Counted from the first letter of the stretch, positions 22,982 through 34,954 are shown. The stretch is DNA of 53,684 nt from Prevotella sp. (GCA_017964785.1 JAGCRH010000113.1:1-53684), one strand, 5' to 3'. Program-made: numbers and translations. The notes: generated from the sequence alone by a model not told the origin.

Positions 22982-24827
22982 TTACAGAAACTTAACACAG
23001 ACCGAGATTGAAGTATTAGAAAACAATGTCTGCTGGGCCGAGGACTGGCAGCGAGTGATGGTGGCCGATGGCTTTAAACCCTATAATTTCCACCGCGTCA
23101 TCTTCTATGGCGACATCCGCCTGGGAGAGTTTGAGAAACAGGTGGAAGTGAGCAAGGGCTTCTTCAAGCACTCGGGTATCAACGATGCCACCCTGCGTAA
23201 TGTCACGGTGGGCAATGACTGTCTGATAGAGAAGGTGGGTAACTATATCAATAACTATACGATTGGTAACGACTGCTACATTTCTAACATCTGTACGTTG
23301 GAAACGACGGAGGATGCCACCTATGGCGAAGGTTCCATCATCTCCGTTCTCAACGAGATGGGCGATGGCAATGTGACCATCTTCCGTGAGTTGAACAGTC
23401 AGTTGGCTTCCTTTATGGTGAAGCATAATAATGACAAGGTGTTGAAAAAGACCCTCCAACAGATGATTGAGGATGAGTTGCGTGTGTCACGTCCTGAGCG
23501 TGGCTATATCGGTAACAATGTGAAGATCATCAATGCTAAGGATATCACCAATACCATCATCAAGGGTGACTGTGAGATCAGCGGTGCTGCCCGTCTGTCG
23601 GAGTGTACGGTGATGTCGTCGATGGATGCGCCCGTGTTCATCGGTACGGGTGTCATCTGCGAGAACTCCATTATCTGCGACGGTTGCTCGATCAACAACT
23701 CTGTGAAGATGCAGGACTGTTTCGTGGGGGAGGCCTGTCAGATTACCAATGGCTTTACGGCAGAGGCCAGCCTCTTCTTCGCCAACTCGTTTATGGCTAA
23801 TGGTGAGGCCTGTGCTGCCTTCTGCGGTCCGTTCTCGGCCTCACACCATAAGTGTTCGCTGCTCATCGGAGGCGAGTTCTCATTCTATAATGCCGGTTCG
23901 AACACCAACTTCTCGAATCACTCCTATAAGATGGGTCCCTTGCATTGGGGAACATTAGAGCGCGGCACGAAGACGGCCTCAGGCTCTTATATCCTGATGC
24001 CAGCCACCATCGGTGCGTTCAGCGTGTGTTTTGGAAAACTGATGCACCATCCCGATACCCGTAACCTGCCGTTCTCCTATTTAATGGCCTACGGCGATGA
24101 CTGTTACTTGGTACCAGGACGTAACATCACGACAGTGGGACTCTACCGAGACATCAAGAAATGGCCGAAGCGTGACAAGCGCTCGAAGCAGTCGAAGAAG
24201 AGTATCATCAATTTCGATTGGCTGTCGCCGTTTACCGTGGGTGAGATCATGCAGGGCATCGAGATCCTGAAGTCGCTGCGTAGTGCTTCAGGCGACAATG
24301 TGTCTACCTATAATTTCCACGAGTACGTGATTAATGCCTCTTCCCTCCGTAAGGGCCTGAAATATTACGATATCGCCCTCCGCATCTATATGGGTGCCGT
24401 GCTGAAGCGTGCCCAGAAAGAAGGTTTCTTCGGATGTCCCAAGAGTAATGTGGGCAAGGGCCGTTGGGTAGACCTCAGCGGACTGTTGTTGCCGGAGAGC
24501 GAGGAGCAGCGTATTGTGGAGGATATCAAGAACGGCACTATCGAGAATGTCCAGCAGATCCTCGACAGGTTCTCCGAAATCAATGATAATTACAGCGACT
24601 ATCGCTGGGCCTGGTCGTACCAGTTGATCCTTGACTACTATGGGTTAGAAGAGATCACCTCCGCCGATGCAGAGCGGATCCGTGAGGACTATGTGAAAGC
24701 CCGTCGTGCCTGGATTGCCGAGATCCGCAAGGATGCTGAGAAGGAGTTCCAGATGGGTGACGTGGAACAGGAGGTCTATGAGGACTTCCTCTCGAAACTC
24801 GATCACGAGATAGATTACGAAAACTGA
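22974..24827 (+). CDS. DUF4954 family protein (left-handed beta-helix)
   Basis: A 617-residue protein starting MCNYRNLTQTEIEVLENN. Much of residues 60-350 is made of hexapeptide-like turns (for example ATLRNVTVGNDCLIEKVGNY, SENSIICDGCSINNSVKM-type segments), the pattern of left-handed beta-helices found in acyl- and nucleotidyl-sugar transferases. The C-terminal part is helical. It matches Bacteroidetes DUF4954 proteins in length and start; no reaction is known. It overlaps hflX by 8 bp and precedes the M16 gene by 7 bp. A sugar-nucleotide or acyl-transferase role would be inference only. Confidence 0.82.
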   Translation: MCNYRNLTQTEIEVLENNVCWAEDWQRVMVADGFKPYNFHRVIFYGDIRLGEFEKQVEVSKGFFKHSGINDATLRNVTVGNDCLIEKVGNYINNYTIGNDCYISNICTLETTEDATYGEGSIISVLNEMGDGNVTIFRELNSQLASFMVKHNNDKVLKKTLQQMIEDELRVSRPERGYIGNNVKIINAKDITNTIIKGDCEISGAARLSECTVMSSMDAPVFIGTGVICENSIICDGCSINNSVKMQDCFVGEACQITNGFTAEASLFFANSFMANGEACAAFCGPFSASHHKCSLLIGGEFSFYNAGSNTNFSNHSYKMGPLHWGTLERGTKTASGSYILMPATIGAFSVCFGKLMHHPDTRNLPFSYLMAYGDDCYLVPGRNITTVGLYRDIKKWPKRDKRSKQSKKSIINFDWLSPFTVGEIMQGIEILKSLRSASGDNVSTYNFHEYVINASSLRKGLKYYDIALRIYMGAVLKRAQKEGFFGCPKSNVGKGRWVDLSGLLLPESEEQRIVEDIKNGTIENVQQILDRFSEINDNYSDYRWAWSYQLILDYYGLEEITSADAERIREDYVKARRAWIAEIRKDAEKEFQMGDVEQEVYEDFLSKLDHEIDYEN

Positions 24828-24834
24828 TATACAA

Positions 24835-27732
24835 ATGAGAACAAGGATTTTATTGGCTATCGGTGCTTTGCTGGTGCTCGGCATGAGTTCCTGCAGCAAG
24901 TACAAGTATGAGAATGTGAAGGGTGACATGACACAGACGCGCATCTATACCCTGGAGAATGGACTGAAGGTCTATCTGAGTGTGAACAAGGAGCAGCCGC
25001 GTATCCAGACGTATATCGCTGTGCGGACAGGTTCGAAGAACGACCCCGCAGAGACGACAGGTCTGGCGCACTATCTAGAGCACCTGATGTTTAAGGGCAC
25101 CAGTAAGTTCGGTACCAACAACCCCGAGGCTGAGGCTCCTCTGTTGGATGAGATCGAACAGCGCTACGAGGCCTATCGCAAACTCACCGACCCCGAGGCA
25201 CGCAAGCAGGCTTACCACGAGATCGATTCTCTCAGTCAGGAGGCAGCCAAGTACTTCATCCCCAATGAGTACGACAAACTGATGGCAGCCATCGGTGCTG
25301 AAGGGACCAATGCCTATACCTCGAACGATGTGACGTGCTATACGGAGAACATCCCCTCGAACGAGGTGGAGAATTGGGCGAAGATCCAGAGCGACCGTTT
25401 CCAGAACATGGTGATCCGTGGTTTCCATACCGAACTTGAGGCTGTGTATGAGGAGTATAACATCGGACTGACCAGCGACCAGCGTAAATTGTTCTATACC
25501 ATCAGTAAGATGCTGTGGCCCAATCATCCCTACGGCATGCAGACCACCATTGGTACGCAGGAGCACCTGAAGAACCCGTCGATTACGAATATCAAGAACT
25601 ACTTCAAGAAATGGTATGTGCCCAACAATGTGGCCATCTGTATGAGTGGTGATCTGGATCCAGACAAGACGATGGAGATTATCGAGAAATACTTTGCCGA
25701 CTGGAAGCCTGGCGACGATGTCGCTCAGCCCACCTTCGACCCGCTGACACCACTCACAGAACCACAGGACACCACTGTGATTGGTCAGGAGGCTGAACAG
25801 GTATGGGTGGGATGGCGTGCTCTGCAGGCCAACACCTTACAGGCTGACACACTGGAACTGATGGAGAGTGTGCTGAGCAACGGCAAGGCTGGTCTCTTCG
25901 ACCTCGACCTGAACCAGACGATGAAGGTACAGCGTGCCTCTGCCACGCCAGAGTTGTTGCACGACCACGGTGGCTTTATCCTGATGGGTACCCCCAAGGA
26001 GGGACAGACCCTGGATGAGGTACGTAGTCTGATGCTGGCTGAGATCGACAAACTGAAGAAGGGCGACTTCCCAGACAACCTGTTGACCAGCATCATCAAC
26101 AACAAGAAACGTAATTACTACGAGTTGATCGAGAGCAACGAGGGCCGGGCAGACATGTTTGTGGATGCCTTTATCAATGAGATCAACTGGCAGCAGGAGG
26201 TCGGCAAGATCGACCGTATCTCGAAGATCACCAAACAAGAACTGATTGACTTTGCCAACCGGTTCTTCACGGAGGGTTATGTCACCGTCTTCAAGAAGCA
26301 GGGCATCGACACCAACCAGAAGAAGATCGACAAGCCTGCCATCACCCCGATCCAGGCCAACCGTGACCAGATGAGTGATTTCGTGAAGGAGATACAGGAG
26401 GCGAAGGTAGATCCTATCCAGCCACGGTTTGTGGACTATCAGAAGGATATGCAGATCAGCAAGACTGGTTGCGACCAGCCTCTCTACTATGTGAAGAACA
26501 ATACAAACGGACTGTTTGAACTGGTGTTCCAGTATGACTTCGGACAGAGTGCCGACCGTCGTTTCGATGTGGCATCTGATTATTTCAAATATCTTGGTAC
26601 CGACAAACTCTCTGCGGCTGATGTGCGCCAGAAGTTCTATGAGTTGGCTTGCGACTGCATCGTCAGCGTGGGTGCCGAGAATATCTATGTGGATCTGTAT
26701 GGCCTCAGTGAGAATATGGAGTCGGCCATCGCCCTGATGCAGGATGTGTTGCAGAATGCCAAGGTGGACAAGGATGCCTACAACGAGATGGTGGGTGTGA
26801 CGCTGAAAAAGAGAAACGATGCCAAGAAGGACCAGCGTAACTATTTTGAGTTCCTTTACAGATTTGGTTCTCAGGGTGAGCATAACGCCTATCGCGACAT
26901 GATGACGGAACAGGAACTCAAGGAGACTGATCCCCAGGTGTTCGTAGACCTGCTGAAGAGTTTGAGCGGCTATCAGCACAAGGTGCTCTATTATGGTCCG
27001 CAGGATGAGGATGACGTCTCCGAGTCTGTTAGCGGTCTGTTTGCGAAGGATCTGAAACCCGCACTCGAGAACAAGCCTTATCTGGATCTGTTAGCCAACG
27101 AAAATGAGGTGTGGATTGCTCCCTACGAGGCCAAGAACATCTATATGCGCATGTACCACAACGAAGGTCGAGACTGGGATCCGGATGAGTCGGCTGTACG
27201 GGCCCTGTTCAATGAGTACTTTGGCGGAGGCATGAACGGTATCGTGTTCCAGGAGATGCGCGAGACACGTGGTCTGGCCTACAACGCATACGCCTATTAC
27301 AACCGTCCACAGGTGAAGGGGCGTAAGGAGTCGTTTATGACGCATATCATCACCCAGAACGATAAGATGATGGATGCCGTAAACCACTTCAACGAGATTA
27401 TGAACCAGATGCCGGCCAGCGAGAATGCCTTTAAGGTGGCCAAAGAAGGACTCACCAAGCAGTTGGCCAGTGAGCGCACGACGAAGATGAATATCATCTG
27501 GAATTATATTGCCGCCCAGAAACTGGGCATCGACTACGATATGAATGCCAAGATCTACGAGCAACTGCCGAACCTCACGCTTCAGGATGTGGTGGACTTT
27601 GCCAAGGAGCGTATCGCCAACAAGTCCTATCGCTACATCATCCTCGGCGATGAGAAGGAACTCGATATGAAGGCCTTAGGGCAGATCGGGCCCATCAGAA
27701 GGCTCAAGACAGAGGAGGTATTTGGGTATTAA
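24835..27732 (+). CDS. M16 family zinc peptidase, lipoprotein
   Basis: A 965-residue two-module peptidase anchored by a lipoprotein signal ([22 protein letters not shown], lipobox cysteine after SS). The first module has the inverted zinc motif HxxEH in [13 protein letters not shown] (His79, Glu82, His83), and the downstream acidic helix [11 protein letters not shown] supplies the third ligand. The second module (from about residue 540) keeps the fold, including [16 protein letters not shown], but lacks the zinc motif, as expected for M16 tandem forms. It is likely to degrade oligopeptides or signal peptides in the periplasm. It sits between the DUF4954 gene and fumarase with gaps of 7 and 11 bp; no shared function is obvious. 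Confidence 0.93.
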   Translation: MRTRILLAIGALLVLGMSSCSKYKYENVKGDMTQTRIYTLENGLKVYLSVNKEQPRIQTYIAVRTGSKNDPAETTGLAHYLEHLMFKGTSKFGTNNPEAEAPLLDEIEQRYEAYRKLTDPEARKQAYHEIDSLSQEAAKYFIPNEYDKLMAAIGAEGTNAYTSNDVTCYTENIPSNEVENWAKIQSDRFQNMVIRGFHTELEAVYEEYNIGLTSDQRKLFYTISKMLWPNHPYGMQTTIGTQEHLKNPSITNIKNYFKKWYVPNNVAICMSGDLDPDKTMEIIEKYFADWKPGDDVAQPTFDPLTPLTEPQDTTVIGQEAEQVWVGWRALQANTLQADTLELMESVLSNGKAGLFDLDLNQTMKVQRASATPELLHDHGGFILMGTPKEGQTLDEVRSLMLAEIDKLKKGDFPDNLLTSIINNKKRNYYELIESNEGRADMFVDAFINEINWQQEVGKIDRISKITKQELIDFANRFFTEGYVTVFKKQGIDTNQKKIDKPAITPIQANRDQMSDFVKEIQEAKVDPIQPRFVDYQKDMQISKTGCDQPLYYVKNNTNGLFELVFQYDFGQSADRRFDVASDYFKYLGTDKLSAADVRQKFYELACDCIVSVGAENIYVDLYGLSENMESAIALMQDVLQNAKVDKDAYNEMVGVTLKKRNDAKKDQRNYFEFLYRFGSQGEHNAYRDMMTEQELKETDPQVFVDLLKSLSGYQHKVLYYGPQDEDDVSESVSGLFAKDLKPALENKPYLDLLANENEVWIAPYEAKNIYMRMYHNEGRDWDPDESAVRALFNEYFGGGMNGIVFQEMRETRGLAYNAYAYYNRPQVKGRKESFMTHIITQNDKMMDAVNHFNEIMNQMPASENAFKVAKEGLTKQLASERTTKMNIIWNYIAAQKLGIDYDMNAKIYEQLPNLTLQDVVDFAKERIANKSYRYIILGDEKELDMKALGQIGPIRRLKTEEVFGY

Positions 27733-27743
27733 AAGAAATAATT

Positions 27744-29393
27744 ATGGCTAAGACAGTAGAATTTAAGTATGCCCCGATGTTTCAGATGGGCGAGGACAAG
27801 ACGGAGTACCGCTTGTTGAGTAAGGAAGGCGTAAGTACCGCCGAGTTTGAAGGAAAGCAGATTGTGAAGGTGTCGAAGGAGGCACTGACGCTCTTGGCCC
27901 AGCAGGCCTTCCACGATGTGGAGTTCATGCTGCGTCGCGAACATAACCTCCAGGTGGCCAAGATCCTCACCGATCCGGAGGCTTCGGAGAATGACAAGTA
28001 TGTGGCCTTGCAGTTCCTGCGCAATGCCGAGGTGGCTGCCCGTGGCATCCTGCCTTTCTGTCAGGACACGGGTACGGCAATCATCCACGGTGAGAAGGGT
28101 CAGCAGATCTGGACAGGTTTCGAGGATGAAGAGGCCCTGAGCCTGGGTGTGTTCAATACCTTTACTCAGGACAACCTGCGCTATTCGCAGAATGCCCCGC
28201 TGAATATGTACGACGAGGTGAACACCCGTTGCAACCTGCCTGCCCAGATTGACATTGAGGCTTGCGAGGGTGCTGAGTATAAGTTTGTGATGGTGGCCAA
28301 GGGTGGTGGCTCTGCCAACAAGACCTATTTCTATCCGATGACCAAGGCTACCATCCAGAACGAGGGTACACTGATCCCGTTCCTTGTGGAGAAGATGAAG
28401 AGTCTCGGTACTGCTGCCTGTCCGCCATATCATATTGCCTTCGTGATTGGTGGTACTTCTGCTGAGAAGAACCTGCTCACCGTGAAACTGGCTTCCATCA
28501 AGTTCTATGATGGTCTGCCCACCACTGGTGACGAGACAGGTCGTGCCTTCCGTGATATTGACCTCGAAGAGAAACTATTGAAGGAGGCTCATAAGATTGG
28601 CCTGGGTGCCCAGTTTGGTGGTAAGTACCTGGCTCACGACATCCGTGTGATCCGTCTGCCACGTCATGGCGCTTCCTGTCCGATTGGTATGGGTGTGTCC
28701 TGTTCTGCTGACAGAAACATCAAGGCGAAGATCAATGCCGATGGTATCTGGTTGGAGAAGATGGACTCGAACCCGTCTGAGTTGATCCCTGCTGAGTATG
28801 CCAAGGCAGGCGAGGGTGCTAACACCATCACTATTGACCTCAACGAGGGTATAGATGCCGTGCGCAAGGAACTGTCGAAGTATCCCGTCTCTACCCGTGT
28901 CAACCTGAAGGGTACCATCATCGTGGCCCGCGACATCGCCCATGCCAAGTTGAAGGCCCGTATCGATGCCGGAGAGCCGATGCCTGACTATTTCAAGAAA
29001 TATCCAGTACTCTATGCCGGACCTGCCAAGACACCAGAGGGCTATCCCTGTGGTTCGATGGGTCCCACCACAGCCAACCGTATGGACCCCTACGTGGATG
29101 AGTTCCAGTCGTTGGGTGCCTCACTGGTGATGATTGCCAAGGGTAATCGCTCCGACGTGGTGACAGAGGCTTGTAAGAAGTATGGTGGTTTCTATCTGGG
29201 CTCAATCGGTGGTGTGGCTGCCGTGCTCTCTCAGAGCAGCATCCGAGCCATCGAGTGCGTGGAGTATCCTGAGTTGGGTATGGAGGCCATCTGGAAGATC
29301 GATGTGGAAGACTTCCCCGCCTTCATCCTTGTGGACGACAAGGGTAATGACTTCTTCAAGACCCTGAAACCTTGGACGCCTTGCGCTCGCTAA
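27744..29393 (+). CDS. Class I (iron-sulphur) fumarate hydratase
   Basis: A 549-residue cytoplasmic enzyme of the reductive and oxidative TCA branches, converting malate to fumarate. The cluster-binding cysteines are seen in [11 protein letters not shown] (Cys106), [18 protein letters not shown] and [12 protein letters not shown], as in E. coli FumA. The C-terminal beta domain has [19 protein letters not shown]. In anaerobic Bacteroidales it feeds succinate production. The last 22 bp overlap the likely start of the M6 peptidase gene, giving the unusual C-terminal tail [10 protein letters not shown]. No separate promoter is seen. Confidence 0.95.
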   Translation: MAKTVEFKYAPMFQMGEDKTEYRLLSKEGVSTAEFEGKQIVKVSKEALTLLAQQAFHDVEFMLRREHNLQVAKILTDPEASENDKYVALQFLRNAEVAARGILPFCQDTGTAIIHGEKGQQIWTGFEDEEALSLGVFNTFTQDNLRYSQNAPLNMYDEVNTRCNLPAQIDIEACEGAEYKFVMVAKGGGSANKTYFYPMTKATIQNEGTLIPFLVEKMKSLGTAACPPYHIAFVIGGTSAEKNLLTVKLASIKFYDGLPTTGDETGRAFRDIDLEEKLLKEAHKIGLGAQFGGKYLAHDIRVIRLPRHGASCPIGMGVSCSADRNIKAKINADGIWLEKMDSNPSELIPAEYAKAGEGANTITIDLNEGIDAVRKELSKYPVSTRVNLKGTIIVARDIAHAKLKARIDAGEPMPDYFKKYPVLYAGPAKTPEGYPCGSMGPTTANRMDPYVDEFQSLGASLVMIAKGNRSDVVTEACKKYGGFYLGSIGGVAAVLSQSSIRAIECVEYPELGMEAIWKIDVEDFPAFILVDDKGNDFFKTLKPWTPCAR

Positions 29394-30943
29394 TCGGCAT
29401 ATTGTTATTGAGTCTTTGTCTGACTGCCCATGCAGCCAGACAAAGGACTCATCATAAATCTAACAGCACCGTTCGTCAGATGACGCGCAGTGCAGCCCCC
29501 CACCGTGCCCTGTCGAAACCCAATACGAATTGGGATGCTCAGAAGACCTATCATGTGCCAGTCATCCTGATGTCGTTTACTGACCTTGATTTCAGTTGCG
29601 AGAATCCGCAGCAGTTCTACGACCGGATGTTCAATGAGAAAGGCTATAACCTCGGACTCGGTCCAGGTTGTGTAGCCGATTATTTCCGTGATCAGTCAGG
29701 TGGATTGTTCAATATCAAGTTCGATGTGGCGGGTCCCATCAAAGTGACCACCAAGCAGAAAAGCACGTCGGATAATAACTATGGTACGAATCAGTTCAAG
29801 GAGGCCATCAAAATGGCAGATGAGCAGTTCAACTATGCCGACTACGACTGGGATGGTGACAGCAAGGTAGAAACCGTCATCTTCGTCTATGCCGGCTATG
29901 GTGGTAATGAGGTTGTGAGCAGTGCTGATGGCTGTATCTGGCCGAATACGGATAATCTTTATAATCAGACGTATGATGGTGTAAAGATTGATGCCTATTC
30001 TGCCAGTCCGGAGTTGTGGACGGAGAACACCTCCTGTGGCATCGGTACGATCTGTCACGAGTTCTGTCACGTGTTGGGACTTCCCGACCTCTATCCTACG
30101 TCAGGCAACGAGTTCTCTGTCGTTGACGAGTGGAATCTGATGGATGGCGGCAATTATGCCGATTATGGCTGGTGTCCGCCCAACCTGTCTACCCAGGAGC
30201 GGGAATACTTAGGCTGGCTGCAACCTGAGGAACTTGAGGATCTGACAGAGGCAGCGACCATTACGGACATGCCCTCCTTCGATAGCAGTGGCAAGGCCTA
30301 CCGTATCGTCAATGAGGCCTGTCCCACGGAGTATTATATCTTGGAGAACCGTCAGTGGGAAGGCTGGGACTTCATGTTGCCGAATCATGGTCTGCTGATT
30401 ACCCATGTCGATTTCAATACATATGCCTGGAGAGGTAATTACGTCAATAGTTCTCCCTCGCACCATCGCCTGGAATATTTCCATGCCGATAATCATGATT
30501 ATAATTGGTATGAGGACTGGTTGGAAACTTATCCCTATGGGTCAGACGGACGCAGTCTGCGCCTGCAATATACCAGTTATCCCTACGTCGATGCCGAGGA
30601 GGTGACCCATGATGCCCTGACAGATACATCTGTACCTGCCGCCATCCTCTTTAATAAGCGTGCTGATGACGAGTTACTGATGGGGCAGTGGATCACGGCT
30701 ATCCGTGAGAAGGACGGCCTGATCTCGTTCCTTTTCAAAGCCCCCATTCCGGGCGATGTGAATGGTGATGGTGTCGTCGATGCAGAGGATATCGTGGCGG
30801 TTGTGAATGGCACGATGGCTCCTTCGTCTGCTGCCGTTGACCTGTCATCTGCTGACGTCAATCACGATGGCGTGGTGAATGTGGCTGATGTTGTGATGAT
30901 TGCCAATATGATGATGTCGAATGGTGTGAACACGACTCCCTAA
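29372..30943 (+). CDS. Secreted M6-family metallopeptidase with dockerin-like C-terminus
   Basis: A secreted protease of about 523 residues. The catalytic zinc motif is [11 protein letters not shown] (His229, Glu230, His233). Near the start is a signal-like stretch ([16 protein letters not shown]). The C-terminus carries two EF-hand-like repeats ([18 protein letters not shown] and [18 protein letters not shown]) of dockerin type, here probably a calcium-binding fold or sorting signal. No ATG precedes the signal; the best starts are TTG at 29372 or a little downstream, inside the fumarase gene, which is odd. A 41-base hairpin (29410-29450) underlies the signal-peptide codons. The next gene is a paralogue. 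Confidence 0.88.
   Translation: MDALRSLIGILLLSLCLTAHAARQRTHHKSNSTVRQMTRSAAPHRALSKPNTNWDAQKTYHVPVILMSFTDLDFSCENPQQFYDRMFNEKGYNLGLGPGCVADYFRDQSGGLFNIKFDVAGPIKVTTKQKSTSDNNYGTNQFKEAIKMADEQFNYADYDWDGDSKVETVIFVYAGYGGNEVVSSADGCIWPNTDNLYNQTYDGVKIDAYSASPELWTENTSCGIGTICHEFCHVLGLPDLYPTSGNEFSVVDEWNLMDGGNYADYGWCPPNLSTQEREYLGWLQPEELEDLTEAATITDMPSFDSSGKAYRIVNEACPTEYYILENRQWEGWDFMLPNHGLLITHVDFNTYAWRGNYVNSSPSHHRLEYFHADNHDYNWYEDWLETYPYGSDGRSLRLQYTSYPYVDAEEVTHDALTDTSVPAAILFNKRADDELLMGQWITAIREKDGLISFLFKAPIPGDVNGDGVVDAEDIVAVVNGTMAPSSAAVDLSSADVNHDGVVNVADVVMIANMMMSNGVNTTP
29410..29450. repeat. Imperfect hairpin over the signal-peptide codons of the first M6 gene
   Basis: GAGTCTTTGTCTG and CAGACAAAGgACTC pair over 13 bp with one bulged G; an inner CTGC/GCAG pair closes a ccat loop. 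It starts 17 bp after the fumarase stop. It lacks a T-tail, so it may be a translational or mRNA-processing structure, or a REP-like element, rather than a terminator. Confidence 0.7.
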
Positions 30944-30954
30944 TATTGTTAGTG

Positions 30955-32358
30955 ATGAAACGTCTACTCTTCTTTTTACTTTTCACTTTTTTACTTTTCA
31001 CCTCCTTTGCACAGGAGATGAAACCCTGCGGCACCTCTGTCCTGGCCCGCAGACATGCGATGGAAGGCAATGCCTCTTCACGGGCGCGTCTCAAGAAGAC
31101 CCCCCAACAGTCGAATGCCTATCTTGGCGAGAAGAAGGGACTGATCATCCTCGTGGAGTTTACGGATACCAAGTTCCAGAGCGAGAACTCTTACCAGATA
31201 TGGTCTGACATTGCCAACCTTGAGGGCTATGACGAGCATAAGGCCCCAGGCAGCGTGAGCGACTATTTCTATGACCAGAGTTACGGGCAGTTCCGTCTGG
31301 TGTTCGACGTCGTGGGTCCTATCGTGACGCAGCATGACCATGCCTACTACGGACGAAACAAAGACTGGGGCGATGGTACAGGCTGGTTCGACCAGAATGT
31401 GGGAGAGTTGGTGGAAGAAGCCTGTCTCGCTGTCTCTGATCGGGTGCGTTTTGCCGACTATGACTGGGATGACGATGGTGAGGTGGATCAGGTGTTCCTG
31501 CTCTATGCCGGACATGGTGAGAACGACTATTGGAGTAAGGACTCCACCGTCATCTGGCCCCACATGGCTACGTTGGAAACCGACTGGGGCTATGTGGACG
31601 GACTGAAGATTCAGGATATGCGTATCAATACCTATGCCTGTGGCAATGAGATAAACTGGAGCAATAAGTTAGCAGGTATGGGAACGTTCTGCCATGAGTT
31701 CAGTCACTGTCTCGGACTGCCTGATCTGTATGATACCGTGAAGGGCAATTCTGTTCTTGGAGATTACGACCTGATGGATGTAGGCTGCTATAATGGCGAT
31801 GGCTGGTGTCCTGTGGGTTATTCCTCCTACGAGCGCTATGCCTGTGGCTGGCTGACACCCGTTGAGGTGGACAACCCCCATGCCGTCAGGGGCTTCAACC
31901 CTGATAGAGGACTGACACGCGGGTCTGGTATTCATATCATCAACCCGCTTATCAGGTATGACGATGCCTGTATCTATCGCACTTCGCCTAATGCCAATGA
32001 CTATTACCTGATAGAATACCGTCTGAAGGAGTCGTGGGATCAATATCTTCCCAAAGCGGGATTGATGGCCTGGCATATCGACTTCAATGAATATCTTTGG
32101 TATGCAAATGTGGTCAACAACGATCCTGACCATCTGCGTGTGGAACGCATGAGCCCTGACGACATCCCGTATGATGCACCAGGCGATGTCAATGGAGACG
32201 GTCTGGTAAATGCTGCCGATGTCGTTGAGGTGGTCAATGCCATCATGGGCAAACCCTCTGATGGCATCCAGACAGAAAAAGCCGATGTCAACGGTGACGG
32301 AGTCGTCAATACCGCTGACATCGTAAAGATTACTTCTCTTATTTTTTCCGCTTTTTAG
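30955..32358 (+). CDS. Second secreted M6-family metallopeptidase with dockerin-like C-terminus
   Basis: A 467-residue paralogue of the preceding peptidase. The zinc motif is HEFSHCLGLPDLYD (His247, Glu248, His251), with conserved surroundings such as DYDWDDDGEVDQVFLLYAGHGEND. The two C-terminal calcium-type repeats are DVNGDGLVNAADVVEVVN and [18 protein letters not shown]. The ATG at 30955 is preferred to upstream TTG/GTG codons. The hydrophobic core of its signal peptide (LLFFLLFTFLLFTSFAQ) is encoded by a tandem ACTTTTC-type repeat. It lies 11 bp after the first M6 gene, and its stop overlaps the convergent clpB stop by 4 bp. Confidence 0.92.
   Translation: MKRLLFFLLFTFLLFTSFAQEMKPCGTSVLARRHAMEGNASSRARLKKTPQQSNAYLGEKKGLIILVEFTDTKFQSENSYQIWSDIANLEGYDEHKAPGSVSDYFYDQSYGQFRLVFDVVGPIVTQHDHAYYGRNKDWGDGTGWFDQNVGELVEEACLAVSDRVRFADYDWDDDGEVDQVFLLYAGHGENDYWSKDSTVIWPHMATLETDWGYVDGLKIQDMRINTYACGNEINWSNKLAGMGTFCHEFSHCLGLPDLYDTVKGNSVLGDYDLMDVGCYNGDGWCPVGYSSYERYACGWLTPVEVDNPHAVRGFNPDRGLTRGSGIHIINPLIRYDDACIYRTSPNANDYYLIEYRLKESWDQYLPKAGLMAWHIDFNEYLWYANVVNNDPDHLRVERMSPDDIPYDAPGDVNGDGLVNAADVVEVVNAIMGKPSDGIQTEKADVNGDGVVNTADIVKITSLIFSAF
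30978..30999. repeat. Tandem repeat ACTTTTC x3 in the signal-peptide codons of the second M6 gene
   Basis: Units acttttc, acttttt, then a one-base slip and acttttc. The word family matches the array at 48234-48268, which also encodes a signal-peptide core. Confidence 0.7.
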
Positions 32359-34862
32359 TTGCGGAACACCAATCCATCTCCGAACTCGTCGATGATGATG
32401 GGCTTTGAGCGGTCCACCTCGTCAGCGAGCAGTTTCTTAGACAGGTCGTTCAGGACGAACTGTTGGATGGCGCGCTTCACGGGACGGGCACCGAAGTCGG
32501 GATCGTAGCCCTCTTCTGCCAGATAGGCGATGGCCTGTGGCGTGCATTCGAGTTTGATACCCTGCGGCTCCAGCATCTCCGTCACCTTCTTCATTTGCAG
32601 GCGCACCACATCGGCAATCTGTTCCTTCGTCAGTGGCGTGAAGGTGATGATCTCGTCGATACGGTTCAGGAACTCAGGACGCATCGTCGAGCGCAGTTGC
32701 TCACGGGTGGCGTTCGAGGTCATGATGATGATGGTGTTCTTGAAGTTGGCTGTACGGCCCTTGTTGTCCGTCAGTCGTCCGTCGTCCAACACCTGCAAGA
32801 GGATATTGAACACATCCGGATGGGCCTTCTCTATCTCATCGAACAGCACCACTGAGTAGGGCTTCCTACGCACAGCCTCTGTCAACTGTCCACCCTCGTC
32901 GTAGCCTACGTAGCCCGGAGGCGCACCGATCAGTCTCGACACGCTGTATTTCTCCTGATACTCACTCATATCGATACGCGTCATCATCGTCTCGTCGTTG
33001 AAGAGGTAGTCGGCAAGGGTCTTGGCGAGTTCCGTCTTACCCACACCCGTCGTTCCGAGGAAGATAAACGAGGCGATGGGTCGCTTGGGATCCTGTAAGC
33101 CTGCCCTCGAACGGCGTACGGCATCCGAGACGGCTGTGATGGCCTCGTCCTGGCCAATCACGCGCTTGTGCAGTTCCTCCTCCAAATGGAGCAACTTTTC
33201 GCGCTCACTCTGCATCATACGGGTCACAGGGATGCCTGTCCAGCGGCTGACCACCTCGGCGATATCATCCGCAGTGACTTCCTCACGAACGAGCGAATTT
33301 CCATCCTGTGCTGATGCCAGTTGGGCCTGGATGGCCTTGATGTCATCTTCGAGCACTTTCAGTTTCGAGTAACGTATCTCTGCCACCTTACCGTAGTCGC
33401 CCTCGCGCTCTGCACGCTCTGCCTCCAATTTTAGGTTTTCCATCTCCTGCTTGTCCTGCTGGATCTTGTTGATGAGTTGGCGCTCACCCTCCCACTTGGC
33501 ACGGAACTGGGTTTCCTGTTCGCGCAGTTCGGCAATGTCCTTGTCGAGTTGGGCAATCTTCGTTTCATCGCCTTCGCGTTTGATGGCTTCGCGCTCGATT
33601 TCGAGTTGAGCCAGACGACGGGTGATCTCGTCGAGTTCCTCTGGCACGGAGTCGCGCTCCATACGCAGTTTGGCAGCAGCCTCGTCCATCAGGTCGATGG
33701 CCTTATCCGGCAGGAAGCGCTCAGAGATATAACGCTCAGAGAGTTGCACGGCAGCGATACAGGCATCGTCCTGGATACGTACCTTGTGGTGGTTCTCGTA
33801 GCGTTCTTTTAAGCCTCGCAGGATCGAGATAGCCGACAGTTCATCCGGCTCATCCACCATCACCGTCTGGAAGCGTCGCTCCAAGGCCTTGTCCTTCTCG
33901 AAGTATTTCTGATACTCGTTCAGCGTGGTGGCACCGATGGCACGCAGTTCCCCACGGGCGAGGGCTGGTTTCAGGATGTTGGCGGCATCCATCGCCCCCT
34001 CACCGCCACCAGCACCTACGAGGGTGTGGATCTCGTCGATGAAGAGGATGATGCGCCCCTCGGCTTTCGTCACCTCGTTGATGACGCTCTTCAGACGTTC
34101 CTCAAACTCTCCTTTATACTTCGCACCAGCCACCAGTGCGCCCATGTCGAGGGAATAGACCTGCTTGTCTTTCAGGTTCTCTGGCACATCGCCGCGTACG
34201 ATACGCCCTGCGAGACCCTCCACGATGGCAGTCTTACCCGTACCTGGCTCACCGATCAATATCGGGTTGTTCTTGGTGCGTCGCGAGAGGATCTGCAACA
34301 GACGACGGATCTCGTCGTCACGCCCTATCACGGGGTCGAGTTTTCCCTGACGGGCCAAGTCCACGAGGTTCTTGGCGTACTTTTCCAACGATTGGTAGTT
34401 GTCGTCGGCACTCTGGCTCTTCACCTTCTGTCCCTGGCGCAACGCCTGGATGGCCTTCTGCATGTCCTTCTCCGTGCAGCCCGCATCCTTCATGATGCGC
34501 GAGGCCGTCGAGTTCACGCTGAGCAGGGCCAACAGGATCGGCTCTACCGAAACGAACTCATCGCCACCTTTCTGGGCCGTTTCCTGTGCACGCACGAGTA
34601 CATTATTACTTTCACTTGAGAGATACGGCTGCCCGCCCTGTACCTTTGGCAGATGCTTGATCTCGCTGTCCACGAGCATCTCAATCTGCTGGGCATTCAC
34701 GCCGAGTTTCTGGAAGATGAAGGCACATACGTCCTTCGCCTTCTCCAAAACGCCTTTCAGTATATGTACAGGCTCTATCACCTGCTGACCGTTCAACTGT
34801 GCTGTATTCACAGCCTGCTGTACGGCCTCCTGGGCTTTGATGGTAAACTTGTCTAATGTCAT
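32355..34862 (-). CDS. clpB: ATP-dependent disaggregase ClpB
   Basis: An 835-residue cytoplasmic Hsp100 chaperone that extracts proteins from aggregates with DnaK. It has the N-terminal domain ([19 protein letters not shown]), a first ATPase module with Walker [18 protein letters not shown], the coiled-coil M domain (about residues 400-520, rich in Glu and Lys), and a second module with [15 protein letters not shown]. Length and order match the family. It is alone on the minus strand. No TAnnTTTG box was found upstream; instead an imperfect inverted motif (34955-34969) lies 93 bp before the start. Its stop overlaps the convergent M6 stop by 4 bp. Confidence 0.97.
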   Translation of the reverse strand: MTLDKFTIKAQEAVQQAVNTAQLNGQQVIEPVHILKGVLEKAKDVCAFIFQKLGVNAQQIEMLVDSEIKHLPKVQGGQPYLSSESNNVLVRAQETAQKGGDEFVSVEPILLALLSVNSTASRIMKDAGCTEKDMQKAIQALRQGQKVKSQSADDNYQSLEKYAKNLVDLARQGKLDPVIGRDDEIRRLLQILSRRTKNNPILIGEPGTGKTAIVEGLAGRIVRGDVPENLKDKQVYSLDMGALVAGAKYKGEFEERLKSVINEVTKAEGRIILFIDEIHTLVGAGGGEGAMDAANILKPALARGELRAIGATTLNEYQKYFEKDKALERRFQTVMVDEPDELSAISILRGLKERYENHHKVRIQDDACIAAVQLSERYISERFLPDKAIDLMDEAAAKLRMERDSVPEELDEITRRLAQLEIEREAIKREGDETKIAQLDKDIAELREQETQFRAKWEGERQLINKIQQDKQEMENLKLEAERAEREGDYGKVAEIRYSKLKVLEDDIKAIQAQLASAQDGNSLVREEVTADDIAEVVSRWTGIPVTRMMQSEREKLLHLEEELHKRVIGQDEAITAVSDAVRRSRAGLQDPKRPIASFIFLGTTGVGKTELAKTLADYLFNDETMMTRIDMSEYQEKYSVSRLIGAPPGYVGYDEGGQLTEAVRRKPYSVVLFDEIEKAHPDVFNILLQVLDDGRLTDNKGRTANFKNTIIIMTSNATREQLRSTMRPEFLNRIDEIITFTPLTKEQIADVVRLQMKKVTEMLEPQGIKLECTPQAIAYLAEEGYDPDFGARPVKRAIQQFVLNDLSKKLLADEVDRSKPIIIDEFGDGLVFRN

Positions 34863-34954
34863 AATTTTGTCCTCCTTTACTTAAAAATGTTTCTGACTTT
34901 TGTCGCTCAAATAGTGTGCCGCCCTCTTCCAATCCGCCAAATCGTCACATCTTT

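Noticed and set aside
24151-24205. Lys/Ser/Arg-rich segment KRDKRSKQSKKS in the DUF4954 gene as another tandem array
   Set aside because: The nucleotide repeat is weak (gcgctcgaagcagtcgaag) and has no constant unit length; probably a basic loop.
22974-24827. A specific acyl- or nucleotidyl-transferase function for the DUF4954 protein
   Set aside because: The beta-helix pattern alone does not fix a reaction; no catalytic His or nucleotide motif could be assigned.
30763-32340. Cellulosome components, because of dockerin-like repeats
   Set aside because: No cohesin, scaffoldin or cellulase is visible; such tails occur on many Bacteroidetes secreted proteins.
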